64,000 bases of DNA from Sorghum bicolor (GCF_000003195.3 NC_012870.2:15678501-15742500), one strand, 5' to 3'; counted from the first letter of the stretch, positions 12,684 to 24,376 are shown. Made by a program: numbers and translations. The notes: generated by a model from the sequence alone, not told the origin.

Positions 12684-12701
12684 TCCCCGGCAACGGCGCC
12701 A
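12684..12701 (-). other. Primer binding site of element A, tRNA-Asp type
   Basis: TCCCCGGCAACGGCGCCA on the plus strand is the complement of a minus-strand primer site for tRNA-Asp. It sits 9 bases from the end of A's 5' LTR (12711). This fixes A's orientation as minus and shows that 1-4932 and 12502-13736 were once joined. Confidence 0.85.
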
Positions 12702-12710
12702 AAAAATGCT

Positions 12711-13736
12711 TGTTGACACTTGCTAACACCACTTGAATACTAGGTTGTCATCCCTAGCATGGCACTAGAGTGTACTATGGTATTTATACGCACAGAGATA
12801 AATCCGCAAGCGCACGGATACCGTTGTAGCTTTTACCCGGTTAAAGGTTTTATCGTATCCACAGGGAAACAGGAGAACCAACTACGCTCTAACTTAACCA
12901 AGATAGATAGATAGGTGTAAATAGGAAAGATGGTAGAATTGAATAAGAACAATATTAAAGGTAAGATAACAATGGGTGATAATAAGGGAATAGAGAGTGG
13001 AACAATCTAGTATATGGGCGATGGTAGGAGAATAGAGAGGATAACTATGGTTTCTCTACTTCAAAGGGATATGTCTATGTCTGGGATGAACCACGTGATA
13101 AGAATACACCACAAAGGATGCTTATCCATAGGCCGATAAACCATACCCGTCCTGCTAAAAGGAGGTGGACTACAGGGGACCAACGTAACTGTCACCTACG
13201 CGGCCTACCACACGATCCAGCTAGACAGGGGATATCCACAAGTAATCTAGGTCTAAGCACCACGCTTACACCTATACTACAACTCTAACCTATAGGGTCC
13301 TATAGATTAAAAGTACTCAAAAGAGTTGTGAACGAGAACATACATGAATAGTAATTGCGTAATGAAATAGAAGTAGATTACCAGAGTCATCCCATGAGCA
13401 AGCTTGATTAGAACTTGATAGTGGTGAAGTACAACCGGAGGAAGAACCGACAGGCCGGCCTCTCCTCCAATCCTCCCTCGCTCTCCATCTCGCTACTATC
13501 TAGATCTACTCTAGTTTAGAGATGAGAGGAGAGCTCTCATCTCCAAACCCTAGCTTTTGCTATGTCTATGTAGAGGAAAGGTTATCCTTCGAGGGCACCT
13601 CTCAACTCTACAATGAACTTGTTCTCCTCCAGGGGCCAGGGGGTCTGCTTATATAGTCCCCTCAAGTGAATCTGGGCCGTCGGATCAAACCGATATTGAT
13701 TGAACGGTTATCCTTGATCCTTTAGGTCGGTGGAGC
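12711..13736 (-). repeat. 5' LTR of element A, truncated
   Basis: It begins TGTTGACAC in plus-strand reading and is homologous, in reverse complement, to most of element B's LTR. The shared text includes a block around GGGCCAGGGGGTC and the phrase CTTTAGGTCGGTGGAG. Homology stops abruptly at 13736, leaving about 315 bases of the U3 end missing. The loss may be a deletion or a rearrangement with the LINE fragment that follows. Confidence 0.75.
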
Positions 13737-13989
13737 AATATGAGTTGTACCAGAATGGAATTCCAAATGTCCTTGAGTTGACTTATATGGTGGGAATTAT
13801 TCCACTTACTTTGAGAAGTTATGAAAAGGACAAAGGCATGGCATGGTGTGGTTGTGTTAATTTTCAGCACACACTAACCATGGGAGTTTCAACTTATTTC
13901 TACGAGAGTTTCAACTCACTATCTGCTGGTGTTTCAACTCACTATTGAGGGAGTTTCAACTCTGAGTTAAATCCTTCAGATGTCTGTCT
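13737..13989. other. Unassigned stretch with GAGTTTCAACT repeats
   Basis: No supported gene. From about 13877 to 13965 the phrase GTTTCAACT recurs four times at irregular 20-30-base spacing, each time after GAG, GTG or similar. It lies between the truncated LTR and a LINE fragment. Confidence 0.5.
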
Positions 13990-14318
13990 CCTCAGCCACC
14001 AACTAGGATTCTCTTCCCCTCCTCCTTTCCACTCCCACCATGCATCAAAGGAATTGTTGTCAGGCTTGGGGAGAGACCCTGCATGCCGACCTTATGTAGA
14101 ATGTTATACCATACTTGCCTAGAGAAGACACATGAGACCAACAAATGATCAATTGTTTCCTTACCTTGATCACAGAGCGGGCAACGCTCAGGGTGGGGCA
14201 AACCTCTGTTAGCAAGATGATCTGCAGTCCAGCACCTATTATGTGCCACTAACCACATGAAGAACTTGCATTTGCCTGGTGCCCAGTTCCTCCAGATTCT
14301 CTCCCAAGATCGAAACTA
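13990..14318 (-). pseudogene. LINE ORF2 C-terminal fragment (zf-RVT domain)
   Basis: The minus-strand frame reads WAPGKCKFFMWLVAHNRCW, then a zinc-binding segment CPLCDQGKETIDHLL with a later cysteine (SC). This is the reverse-transcriptase zinc-binding domain (zf-RVT) found near the C-terminus of plant L1-type LINE ORF2. Only this piece remains: no RT palm or endonuclease is adjacent, and the frame ends at 13992. The fragment differs clearly from the LINE at 25020-34600. Confidence 0.75.
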
Positions 14319-14989
14319 TACGGCCCCAATCAAAAATCCCTCATATACAGATTTGGCAGAGTACACTCCCGAACTAGAGAATTGCCATAAATGGGTATCA
14401 TCAACTTCAGGCTACAAAGTAAAATATGAGAGAAGATCCCACATCTTCAAAAATTCTCTCAATACGGGTACTGGAGTACTGACGTCCGTATGTCCTACAC
14501 CCATTTCATCTCATTAAGGGCTTCATACACTGTCCTTTTCCTTGCTTTGTTATTGATCGCTCTAAAACGATTAGACACTAATTGGTCTAGGCTCTAGCCA
14601 TGCACCCCCATGCACCCCCCTGTCAGTCTAGAATATTGTGTTCTTGCCATTGCCGACTTCCAAGACAATGGGCACTCTAAAGAAAGCTTTGACCGCAGGG
14701 TGCACTTGGATTTGGAAAGCCGCCCAGGGCCTATTTGGTTTAGTTTTCTGTAGCCACAACAAACGCATCCGGAGAGCCTATCCAAGCAGCTGTAGATGGG
14801 AAATGCGTACTTTAAGGATCTTGCTAATTACCAACAATGGTTATTTAATACAAAATTTAGCTCCTAATCTTCGTTGCTTGACTATTTCTGGGAAAATTCA
14901 GCTGCAGAGTATTCCCTTGCGTGTTAATGCAACATATGTATGTTTGTAATGATGGAACCTTACTCAAGATTGATATGATCTCGTTATAG
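14319..14989. other. Unassigned low-copy-looking stretch
   Basis: No gene model is supported. On the plus strand, about 14807-14947 reads LRILLITNNGYLIQNLAPN and then LRCLTISGKIQLQSIPL, which loosely resembles leucine-rich repeats. There is no start or flanking exon, so this may be a relic of an LRR gene or chance. Confidence 0.3.
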
Positions 14990-14992
14990 AAC

Positions 14993-16592
14993 CACTAGTA
15001 GAAAGAGGCTCATAGCTGGCGCCCCCTTTTTATACCACAGGCGGTTCCAATTACGACGCGCCTGTGGTATAAATCGGGCGGTGTCAGAGATTTTCGGCCG
15101 CCTATGGAAACGTTTATCACAGGCGGTTGACTTAAGCAACCGTCTGTGTTATCTCTGTATAAATACCCCTTATTCCTCCCCGACCAGAACACAATATCTC
15201 GCACCCACCATCCATTGGGGGCGATTTTGGAGTTCCAGATTTCTCAAAATACAAGGGGAGAGGTTTTGATCTTCATTTCTAGGAAGGAGGTTGCTAAAAG
15301 AGGTTAGTTTATGTCCCTATTCCCTCAATTTGCTCATTCTAGCTCAATTTGAGCCACTTTTTGGATCTAGGATTTCACCATGAGTGAGAGAGAAGAATTG
15401 CTAGCTTTTTGTCTTGATTTGTTGATATGGTTAGATGGGGTTATTTAATATGGTTGGATAATGTCTCTCAACATGTTTGCTTCTCAATTTAGCTAGTTTT
15501 TACAAGATTAAACCAGTGGTGTGTTCTTGTATATTTATGTAGAGAGATAATTGTTGATTTTTTTTAATTATATGATAGTTAGGTTTTTTATTGTCACCTT
15601 CCACATCATTTATCTATTTATAATGAATGTTGTATTTATATAGTTATGCTATACTTAGGTTTTCTATTTTATGTCCCTCTCTCTTTATAAATTTTTCAAT
15701 TTATTTATCAACATGTATGTATGTTTTATGAGTGAGAGAGAAGAATAGCTAGCTTCTTGTCTTTATTTGTTGATATGCTTAGATGGGGTTGCTTAATATG
15801 GTTGGATAATGCCTCTCAACATGTTTGCTTCTCAATTTAGCTAGTTTTTATAAGATTAAACCAATGGTGTGTTCTTTGTATATTTATGTAGAGAGATAAT
15901 TATGGATTTTTTTAATTATATGGTAGTTAGGTTTTTTATTATCACCTTCCACATCATCTATCTATTTATAATGAATGATGTATTTATATAGTTATGATGA
16001 TGAAGCATGTCATTCCACGTGAAGGCAAATATCATGATGATGAAAGCCAATTATCCAGGCCAGAGTTCCGAGTGCTAACAGAGATTAGTAAGCTCAAACT
16101 TACTAAAGAGGATTATTAGAGGACAGAAACAAACTTTGATGTATATATATATGATGTGTGATGATGGATATACTCTTGTAATTAACTTTATGTCATTGAG
16201 CACCAAACTTTGATGTATACAAATGTATGTATGGGATGAAGTATTTAAATTACATGTTGCTATGTTAGAAGACCAACCAATATCAATATATTTAAATAAT
16301 AACAATAAAATAATAAATAAATAAATAAATAGATAAATTAAAAAATAAATAAATAATACATATTTTAATAGGTTTACACAGGCGGCTCTCTTAGGAAACC
16401 GCCTGTGTAAATGAACATTTACACAGGCGGTTTCCTAAGAGAGCCGCCTGTGTAAAATGTTTATACTGGCGGCTCTCAACTGACCGCCTGTGGAAATGGA
16501 CGATTTGTACTGGCCTCCAGCGCAGGCGGATCCGGAAAACGCCTGTAGAAATATGTTACCAACCGCCTGTATAGTGTGCCAATGTACTAGTG
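14993..16592. mobile_element. Non-autonomous CACTA (En/Spm) element
   Basis: The ends are CACTAGTA and TACTAGTG, inverted, flanked by perfect 3-base duplications AAC (14990-14992 and 16593-16595). Both ends carry clustered short inverted motifs of the type ACAGGCGG/CCGCCTGT, typical of CACTA subterminal transposase-binding repeats. No transposase is encoded. The middle holds a direct duplication of ~270 bases (15380-15650 and 15728-15997, offset 348). The element is 1600 bases long. Confidence 0.93.
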
Positions 16593-16595
16593 AAC

Positions 16596-17577
16596 ATTGT
16601 AATGATTAGGATGAGTTATTCAGATTTAATAAGTTTGAGATGAGGCTATTGTTGTGGATTATTATTTGAATTATTTCAACAATTTAGTAATAACTAATTA
16701 TTTGTGTTCACATGACATTATTTGCGATTAGATTATGGTGGGATTAGATCTTGTCCATGTAAATAGAATTCAGTACGCCACTGCCTAAATCTTGATTTTT
16801 GCATTTATAATATGCCCAGGTTTCTTGCTTGTTATTTAGAGCATGCACTTCTTTCATTTCAGTATTGATCCATTTTCTGCTAAAACCCCATAGCCAACTG
16901 AATCATGCAATGGTGTTGGTGCAGCTCAACTTCAGTTACGAGATTGAATAACAATGGATACCAGATAACTAGGGGAAAGGTCATTTGAAACCAAATTTAT
17001 TTAAATTAAAACATTTCACTGTCATCTTTCAATGTTGCTCCTATGGTAATATGACATTATAACATTCAGGAGCTCATCAATTGGTTAGTAGGAGTAGAGG
17101 AACTTGTAAATTTGTCATGGTATTATGTAGCCTATACACTAGGTCACATTTGTTTCTTTGTGTAACTCTTTTGTTCGCTTGCTCAATAAAATGATTAGCC
17201 TCTTTTCAGTGCAACTTTTGTTACACTCCGCAATGTCTTCAGGCAGTAAGAGACTAAGTATGTGCACATCCAGTACAACAACTTTTTCACTGCACAAGGA
17301 TCAAGATCAAATGAATAGTTTATTCTTTTTATGTTGATGGAAGATGTATCTCGATGTGCAAATGAATTTTTCCCCCTCCTCGCTTCAAATGAATAGTTTA
17401 TTCTTTTTATGCTTTTCCTTGGTTTCTGATCATGTTCTGCTATACAGTCAACCTGGGGCAAATGCAACAGTTCGAATCCTGTTTGTTTGAGCTTATCTGC
17501 CGAATCTGCAAACCATTCAGCAGTATTTTTGTCTCACAATAAATCAACGAACAATGCTTCAAGAAGACAAAGGGAGG
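16596..17577. other. Intergenic, no gene recognised
   Basis: AT-rich sequence between the CACTA element and a solo LTR. Small open frames exist but none resembles a known protein. A phrase of ~30 bases (AAATGAATAGTTTATTC with flanks) is repeated at about 17309 and 17387. Confidence 0.5.
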
Positions 17578-17582
17578 TGAGC

Positions 17583-20097
17583 TGTAACACCCTAAAAATT
17601 CCCTTATTTAAAATAGTTGAATTAGATTTACTAAGTCAATTTTGTGAGCATTAAAGTATAGGAAAAATAATAATATTTGGGAATTTAAAATTTAATGTAG
17701 GTTTAGAAAAGATTTTTGTTGCATACATGCTGGTCACTTTTACTGTGATGATAGTTTTAAAAACAAAATGTCATTTGCTCAAAAATTCATTTGGAAAAAA
17801 AATGCAAGTGGAAAAAAAATGTATTTGAAACAAAAAAGAAAATGGAATTTCCCTTTCCCCCTCTTCTCCCTAGACTCGGCCTTTCGGCCCAACTCCTCCC
17901 CCGCGCCCCCTTTCTTTCTTCCTGGGCCGCGGCCCAGCCGGCCTTTCTCCCCCTTTCCCCTCTCTCTCACCGACAAGCGGGGCCCGCTTGTCAGTTCCTT
18001 CCCCCTCCTCCCCAACCGCTCCCTCCCTCTCTCCTTTCCCTGCTGCGGCAAAACCGCCCGAGCCGCCCCGCTCCCACGATCCTCCCCAACCCCGCGCCCA
18101 AGCCAGTGCCGCTGCTCCCACTCCTCATTCCTCCCTTCCCCACCTCTGTTTTCGATGTGCAAGCACCGAGAACCGTCGCCGGAGCGCCGCCGCGATTCAC
18201 CGAGCGCCAACGGGCCAAACTGAGCCTCCTTTGACCCCGTTCTTCGCGCTGGTGAGCTCCCCTCCCCTTCCGCTCTCTCCCCGTCCAATTCTCGAGCATT
18301 TTGGGGCTTCCTAGCGCCCTGGCCACGCGCACCGCAGAGGTCCATGGCCGCCAGCCATGACGCGAGCCACGCGGGCTCACCCCCGGCCACGCAAGGGTCA
18401 GGGATGGACTCGCCATCTCCTTCTCTCTCTTCCGGTGCTCTCGGATTTGAAAACCTCACGTTGTAGCTTCCTTTCGAGTCGCGCCGGCGAGCTCTTCAAG
18501 GCCGGCCATGGCGCGCCGCCGTGCAGGCCTGTTCCGGCCGGCCAGCGCCACCTCCCCTCTCGCCCCATTTGATCTCGGCCGTTGGTTTCCAATCCGATGG
18601 CCGAGGATGCTCCATACCTCTTCGCCGATCGTATTTGCTAAAGAGTCCTTGCGCTTTTGCCAAATTAACCCGCAGTCCTGGGCCAGGGAAGATTTCCTGG
18701 ATTTTTCTGATTTATTTTAAATCGTTTATACTCTGTTATATTTACAAAACTGCCACTGCACTATTTTGCTTATAAAATCGTCGTTTGAACTCCGATTTGA
18801 CCCGTTCAAATTGCGTTAGATTCGTAATTAAATTCCCTACATGTAAGTACCACTGTTACTGTAGTTTGCAACTTTTTAATTTTGGGGTTAGGTTTAATTA
18901 ATTAAATGCCTATAGGAAATCGCTGTAAATTCGTAACTTGATCGTTTTAGTTCCGATTTTCGTGATCTTCGTATCTATGTGATCGTAGCAAAACGTAGGT
19001 TCTGTTTTTAAACATTTTATTTTGTTTTTAATCTGTTGGTGTACTGTTCTAATTAAAGGATTGTTTGCTTCGTGTATGTCTGTCTTCGATTATTGTGTGT
19101 TGATGATCGATGATCGAGTCTAGTCGGTGAGCTTTACTTCGGTGGTCAAGATCAGAGCCGTGGAAGCAAGTAAAATCAGCAGGACCAGCAGGAGCAATTG
19201 GATCAAGGCAAGTATAGCATTTGGGTTTTAATTCTATGACCATGATCTTGTGACTAGATTGATATAAAGCAACAAATGATAATAATGATTTTTTGACAAC
19301 TTGAGGATTTATTCGTAAGTGATAACCGGGATGAAAGTGCAACCATGAGGGCTATAATGGCTCTGGCTTTAGTCAAGTATGAGTAACTTTTCTAGCTTGT
19401 TAGAGGTTACCCGTGTGGCGCAAATGGGGGATAGCAGACCGTGGATTCCCTGCGAGTGGTAGAATTACACGGACTGACTAACGAAACCAAGCGGCCCTAA
19501 CTTGTTAGACGAACCTTTGAAAGGCTTCATAGTGATCCCTGCCGACCTATCTTGGTAGTGGGTTACGAGGCTGATCACCTCAGGCGAAAGGGTAAATCAT
19601 GACTCATGGGTAAAGATGTACAACCTCTGCAGAGTGTTAAAAACTGGTATACTAGCCGTGCTCACGGTCACGAGCGGCCTTGGGAACTCTTACATTAAGG
19701 GTGATGAATCTTGTGTTAAGAAACTCATTGATTATTGTTTAATGCTCTATATTATTTATATCACATTGATCATGAGATTGTGGGATCTATACAATCTAGT
19801 TGTTATACTTGCGGAGTTCGTCTTGGACTCACTCTTGCTATCTCTCCCACACCTCAGGAGAAGTTTTGGGCTTGTGATCAACCAGTCAGTTGGATCCTAT
19901 AGAGTGAAGTTAACACCCGAAGTTTGGAGTTATATTTCGTGGTTTGTTGCCTAAGGTTGTTTCTGATTACTATGTACGCTATGTAATTTATGCGTTGTCC
20001 TTTGATATTACCCCTTATTTGTAGCTATATGTGAGGCTTGTCTTCTAAAACTCACATATGGTGCATGTCTGATTTGTTCTTAAAATCGGGTGTTACA
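17583..20097. mobile_element. Solo LTR, 2.5 kb
   Basis: The termini are TGTAACACCC and GGGTGTTACA, a perfect 10-base inverted pair with TG...CA ends. They are flanked by perfect 5-base duplications TGAGC (17578-17582 and 20098-20102). There is no interior, primer site or second LTR, so this is a solo LTR left by recombination between LTRs. It contains a GC-rich, pyrimidine-rich block at about 17850-18600 whose open frames on both strands are compositional artefacts. The ends are common among grass Ty3 LTRs; the family is not resolved. Confidence 0.88.
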
Positions 20098-20273
20098 TGA
20101 GCCAAAGGCCACAGCTCTGCTCCAATACAGAGGTAAAAAAAAATTCTTTTATGATTCTTTAAAGACATACTTTTATGATTTTGTGTGCTATATAGCGTCC
20201 TAGATGAATCTGGTTGTTTCACGTTCTTGTGTTCCCCATTCTAATTAAGTTGCAGGCACAAATCATCGAGTAC

Positions 20274-21482
20274 CACTACTAAAAAAAACTTAACTGTGAT
20301 GGGCGTTTTGTATTTACCGTGGCGGTTTTCTCAACCGCAACGGCCATAAGGTTTCGGTTAATCATGGTTTAACTGCGGCGGTTCTAAGAACCGCCTCGGT
20401 TAATCTATTTACCGTGGCGGGTGACTGGCGGTTACCTTAAAATGCCCGCCTCGGTTAATGTTCGCGAAAAAACTCAAAAGTCTAAAAACTTGCGCCTCTA
20501 GAGAATTAAACCAACCTCTCATTCAACACTATCACCTTCTACTACTACACCACACAATTATTTGCGTATCTATATAATACGCTATCTTTTAATATCAATA
20601 TTTTGTAATTTTACATTGGGTATTTTGGCTACTAAATAAACTCAAATAAAAAAAACTTTTAACTACAAATTTTTAAATCTTATCGAGTACTGTAACTTTG
20701 GTATATAATGTATCGCCATCAGAGATAGTTTGAAAAAATTTCAAAATTGAGCCTTAAACTTGTCAATATCAAATATGTAGATCAGGTGGACCACTAGAAC
20801 TTTGGTAATAACTATGTAAACATTAGAGATTATTTAGGAATTCAAAATTTTAAATTTCAAATTTTATAATCTTCGAACACATGTTTGAGACTCTAAACAT
20901 ATTCAAATTTAAAACATTTCAACTACAAAGTTGTAGATTTTATCTAGAACTATAACTTTTGTATAGACCATGTCAACATCTGAGATTGTTTGATAACTTT
21001 AAATTTTAAATTTCGAAATCTACAAACTTAAAATGATATTTTTGACCCTAAACAGTTTCAATTCATAAACTTTTCAACTACAGTGTTGTAGATCTCCTCG
21101 AGGGCTACAATTTTGATATAAAATTTATCTTCATCTAAATTAATATAAAAAAGTTATAAATTATTTTTTGTTGTAACCATTAACTGAGGTGGCATTGTAA
21201 CGTAACTGCCACGGTTAATAAGCTATTAACCGTGATGGGTATTATAAGCAACCGCCACAGTTAATACTATTAACCGTGACAGTTATCTTACAATGTTCGC
21301 CACGGTTAATAGATATTAATCGTGGTGGTTACTTTAAACTGCCCTTTATGGTTAATTATTAACCATGGCAGTTGTTCGGTGGGCTGGACAGCTTCAGCCG
21401 GCCCTGAATAACCATGACACGCAAAACTAACGTCCGCCTCGGAGCTCTAATATAGCTGCGCAAAATGAAACATATAGTAGTG
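20274..21482. mobile_element. Non-autonomous CACTA element, 1.2 kb
   Basis: It starts CACTACTA and ends TAGTAGTG, flanked by perfect TAC duplications (20271-20273 and 21483-21485). Both subterminal regions are packed with variants of TTAACCGTGGCGGTT and its complement, the expected CACTA subterminal repeats. The AT-rich middle encodes no protein. Confidence 0.92.
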
Positions 21483-21485
21483 TAC

Positions 21486-22027
21486 ATTTAACGCAAAGAC
21501 GATTCCAAAATCGTTGGTACCAATCGCATCGAACAAGTTCTACGAGCAACCACCGTGCAACGGAGCCTGCTTGGAGTCATGCCCCATTCTTTTTTTTGTT
21601 TTTCAATCATCTTCCTTTCCAAGTCATTGTATCATGATCTATCAGTACAGGTAATTTTTTCCCCTATTTAATGTTATCCGTTTCTAATCACAAATATCAA
21701 CTGGTCCATATTCATTGCTTGTAATATGCACTGTCGTCTATACAAAAAAAAGACGACCAATTTAGTATTTGATGTACACCTATTTTTTACATAAGTCATT
21801 TTATGTCTTATTTTTGCTCTTTTCTATCAGCTTTTCTTTGCCTTGCTTGTTCGAGTGTCTTTATAAAAAAAAGAGTAGATACCTACATGCGTGCATTATT
21901 CCTAAAGTTGAGTTTGCACTCTGGTTGGCAGATACCTCGTGAATTAGCTTCCGTATATTAGGTAGTTGTGTGGTTAGTTGATCACGCGCCTAACGATTGT
22001 AACAATCTTGCTCCTAGACGTCCTAGT
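21486..22027. other. Intergenic, no gene recognised
   Basis: No supported coding frame, RNA gene or complete repeat was seen. It lies between a CACTA element and a MITE, on the 3' side of the F-box gene. Confidence 0.5.
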
Positions 22028-22029
22028 TA

Positions 22030-22268
22030 CTCCCTCCATGCCCAAATTGTAAGTCGTTTGACTTTTTTTACGCCAAGTTTGACCACTCGTCTTATTTAAA
22101 AAATTTATGCAAATATAGTCAAATTTTAAGTTATTCTTGAAGAACTTTTATTAATAAACCAATACACAACAAAAAAAAAGTAATATTTTGTACAAAACTT
22201 TGAATAAGACGAGTGGTCAAACTTGATATTAAAAAAGTCAAACGACTTACAATTTGGGATGGATTGAG
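22030..22268. mobile_element. Stowaway-like MITE
   Basis: A 239-base element starts CTCCCTCCATGCCCAAATTG and ends with its near-complement (CAATTTGGGATGGATTGAG). It is flanked by TA duplications (22028-22029 and 22269-22270). The long inverted repeats around GTAAGTCGTTTGACTTT would fold into a hairpin. This fits Tc1/mariner-derived Stowaway MITEs of grasses. Confidence 0.9.
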
Positions 22269-22372
22269 TACTATATATAGCAAGGCAATGCGGAGCGTGG
22301 ATCAGTTACAGATCGAAATGATGGCAGAATTACAAATGTCATCGTGTACCTCAATATAAGAACGACTTAGAC

Positions 22373-22672
22373 TTTATATTTATATTTATATTTATATTTA
22401 TATTTATATTTATATTTATATTTATATTTATATTTATATTTATATTTATATTTATATTTATATTTATATTTATATTTATATTTATATTTATATTTATATT
22501 TATATTTATATTTATATTTATATTTATATTTATATTTATATTTATATTTATATTTATATTTATATTTATATTTATATTTATATTTATATTTATATTTATA
22601 TTTATATTTATATTTATATTTATATTTATATTTATATTTATATTTATATTTATATTTATATTTATATTTATT
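22373..22672. repeat. Hexanucleotide microsatellite (TTTATA)n, about 50 copies
   Basis: About 300 bases of uninterrupted TTTATA units, which read TATAAA on the minus strand. It ends 21 bases beyond the F-box stop codon, so it would lie in that gene's 3' untranslated region or just past it. The open frame of alternating Ile-Asn across it is an artefact of the repeat. Array length should vary strongly among individuals. Confidence 0.95.
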
Positions 22673-22693
22673 CCATTATCATTAGTATTCACT

Positions 22694-24219
22694 TTATAAA
22701 CTTTCAGGCAGTTCTCCTGCCAAGCAAGGTGTATACGGAACACACGAATCTATCCTAGAAGCATTTGAACGAGGAGGGTACAAGTCACCCAAATCCTCGA
22801 GTTTGGATGTCTTCAAATGATACGCCAATCCTCTGTCCAATCGCGATGTGTGCAAGAAGACAATCTCTTTGTACGGATGGAATCCGAGGATGTCTAGACA
22901 TCCAGAGCAGTACTGGTTGGTGCTACCATCTCCAACGTTGAGAACACTGTCGTCGTCATCAGAATTCCACTCATCGAACGTACTATGTTGTACTGGTTCC
23001 TTGCGTTGACGATTGTAAAGGCCACGTAAAATCCATGGCCCGTGCTTCTGTCTTCTACAGTTTAAACTTGCTTGCAAAAGCCCTGGACTACTTTCGTGCC
23101 TCAATATCCACTCCATCACACCGCGCGACGACTCCTCAAGGATCCAGACCTGAAGCTTGCTCTCATCAGAATCATATAGTGCAGAGTAGACTCCTTTTTC
23201 AGACCTTCCTAGATGAAGATAAATCTCTCCACATCTATCAGATACTTCCCTTGGCGGTTTGATTATATGGTACGTATTATTTGACATAGATATCCTAGTA
23301 GGAAAAAAAACACGCCAGATCAGCTAGATGAATATATAGTTTTTTAAGATCAAATTAATTAAAAAGTAGCGCTGACATGATAGATAGTATATAGTTACCT
23401 CATAACGAAGTCATTTTCGCAATGAACGTATAGCGCCCCCCGCCAATACACGCTCCGGCGACATGGCACCCACCTATATTCCAGCTGCAGGTCAGCGAGG
23501 GTGGTTCCAGCAGCCTCGCCGTCCCGGGTGAAGGATCTCTTCTCCCATCTCCCCGTTGTGGACGAGAAGACATCCAGAACGTATGGCGACGGCGGCCACT
23601 CCGATCGCAGCAAGGATCTCTCCAGGCGCCTGGTCGTGGGACCACGGACGGGCCACCTAGGTCTGATGATGATCTTCTTTTCGAGCTCGTCGTCGTCGTC
23701 CCTGTCAGGATCAGGAGGACGGGGGATCGACACCACCTCGTACTGCTCCGCCGATGGCGTGGCCGCTGCCGGGTCGAAGACAAGGTACATTTCTCGGTAA
23801 AAACGCTCCATCGCCGTCGGAAGAGGCGGGCACTCGGGCAGCGGCGCGCGCCGCCCCGTCGCCGGGTTGACCACGGCGCCGTGTAGGAGGAGGAGGCCGT
23901 TGCAGTGGTCTTGTACGTAAGTGTAAGGCATGCGGTAGCTGGTGGTGACCTCCGTCGACGTCGTCGCGGACGACGGGCGTGAGAACAGGATCCCCGTGCA
24001 TGAAAACCGGCAGTCGCCGCCGTAGTTGATGAAGAGGCCGGCCAGCGAGCTCGGCGGGAGGAGGTCCGCGCGCAGCAGGCCGCGGCCGTCGATGACCGCG
24101 CGCCACGCCGCGCAGACGCAGCGGGACGTGGCCAGGCCGCGCGGCGCGAGGCGGCTCAGTACGTCTGCCAGCACGTCGTCCGGGAGCAGCCGCGTCCGGT
24201 CCTCCTCCTGCGGTTCCAT
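22694..24219 (-). CDS. F-box protein (two exons)
   Basis: Exon 1 is 24219-23399 and exon 2 is 23294-22694. The intron 23398-23295 has GT...AG ends and keeps the frame (473 residues, stop TAA at 22694-22696). The N-terminus carries an F-box around residues 11-50: [16 protein letters not shown], then [10 protein letters not shown]. In SCF ubiquitin ligases this segment binds SKP1, and the rest of the protein binds the substrate. The C-terminal ~400 residues resemble the long substrate domain of grass F-box families, with recurring aromatic/Trp-rich strands ([26 protein letters not shown]). No kelch or LRR repeats are clear. The ATG at 24219 is preferred over an in-frame ATG at 24336, which lies next to the TATA-like stretch, too close to be transcribed. 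Family membership is clear; substrate and pathway are unknown. Confidence 0.85.
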
Positions 24220-24352
24220 GTACGTGCGGAGAGTTCCGATCCTGATCGGCGCGCGTTGGATTGTTCGCAGAATTGAATTGAGCCGCCTGCTGCAGTAGTC
24301 ACCGTGCGAGACAGATAGGATCTGGCCGGAGATCACCTTTAATTTCTTCTGC

Positions 24353-24376
24353 TATATATATATATATATGTATATG
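24353..24376 (-). promoter_or_regulatory. TATA-rich core promoter of the F-box gene
   Basis: An alternating TATATA run lies about 135 bases upstream of the chosen start codon on the minus strand. A transcription start roughly 30 bases downstream would leave a leader of ~100 bases before the ATG at 24219. Inferred from position. Confidence 0.45.

Noticed and set aside
12684..12701. A tRNA gene suggested by the tRNA-Asp 3' end
   Set aside because: Only 18 bases match and no cloverleaf precedes them. It is a retroelement primer binding site.
17768..18720. Long open frames on both strands in GC-rich DNA
   Set aside because: They lie inside a solo LTR, overlap each other in several frames, and have low-complexity Pro/Arg/Ser composition with no domain.
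22351..22743. A 130-codon frame of alternating Ile-Asn
   Set aside because: It is only the translation of the TTTATA microsatellite and is not a gene.
23400..24298. Other frames overlapping F-box exon 1
   Set aside because: They are shadow frames of GC-rich coding sequence. The F-box frame has the domain and the splice junctions.
24220..24336. An upstream in-frame start for the F-box gene
   Set aside because: It adds 39 residues without domain content and lies almost on top of the TATA-like run, so it is unlikely to be in the mRNA.
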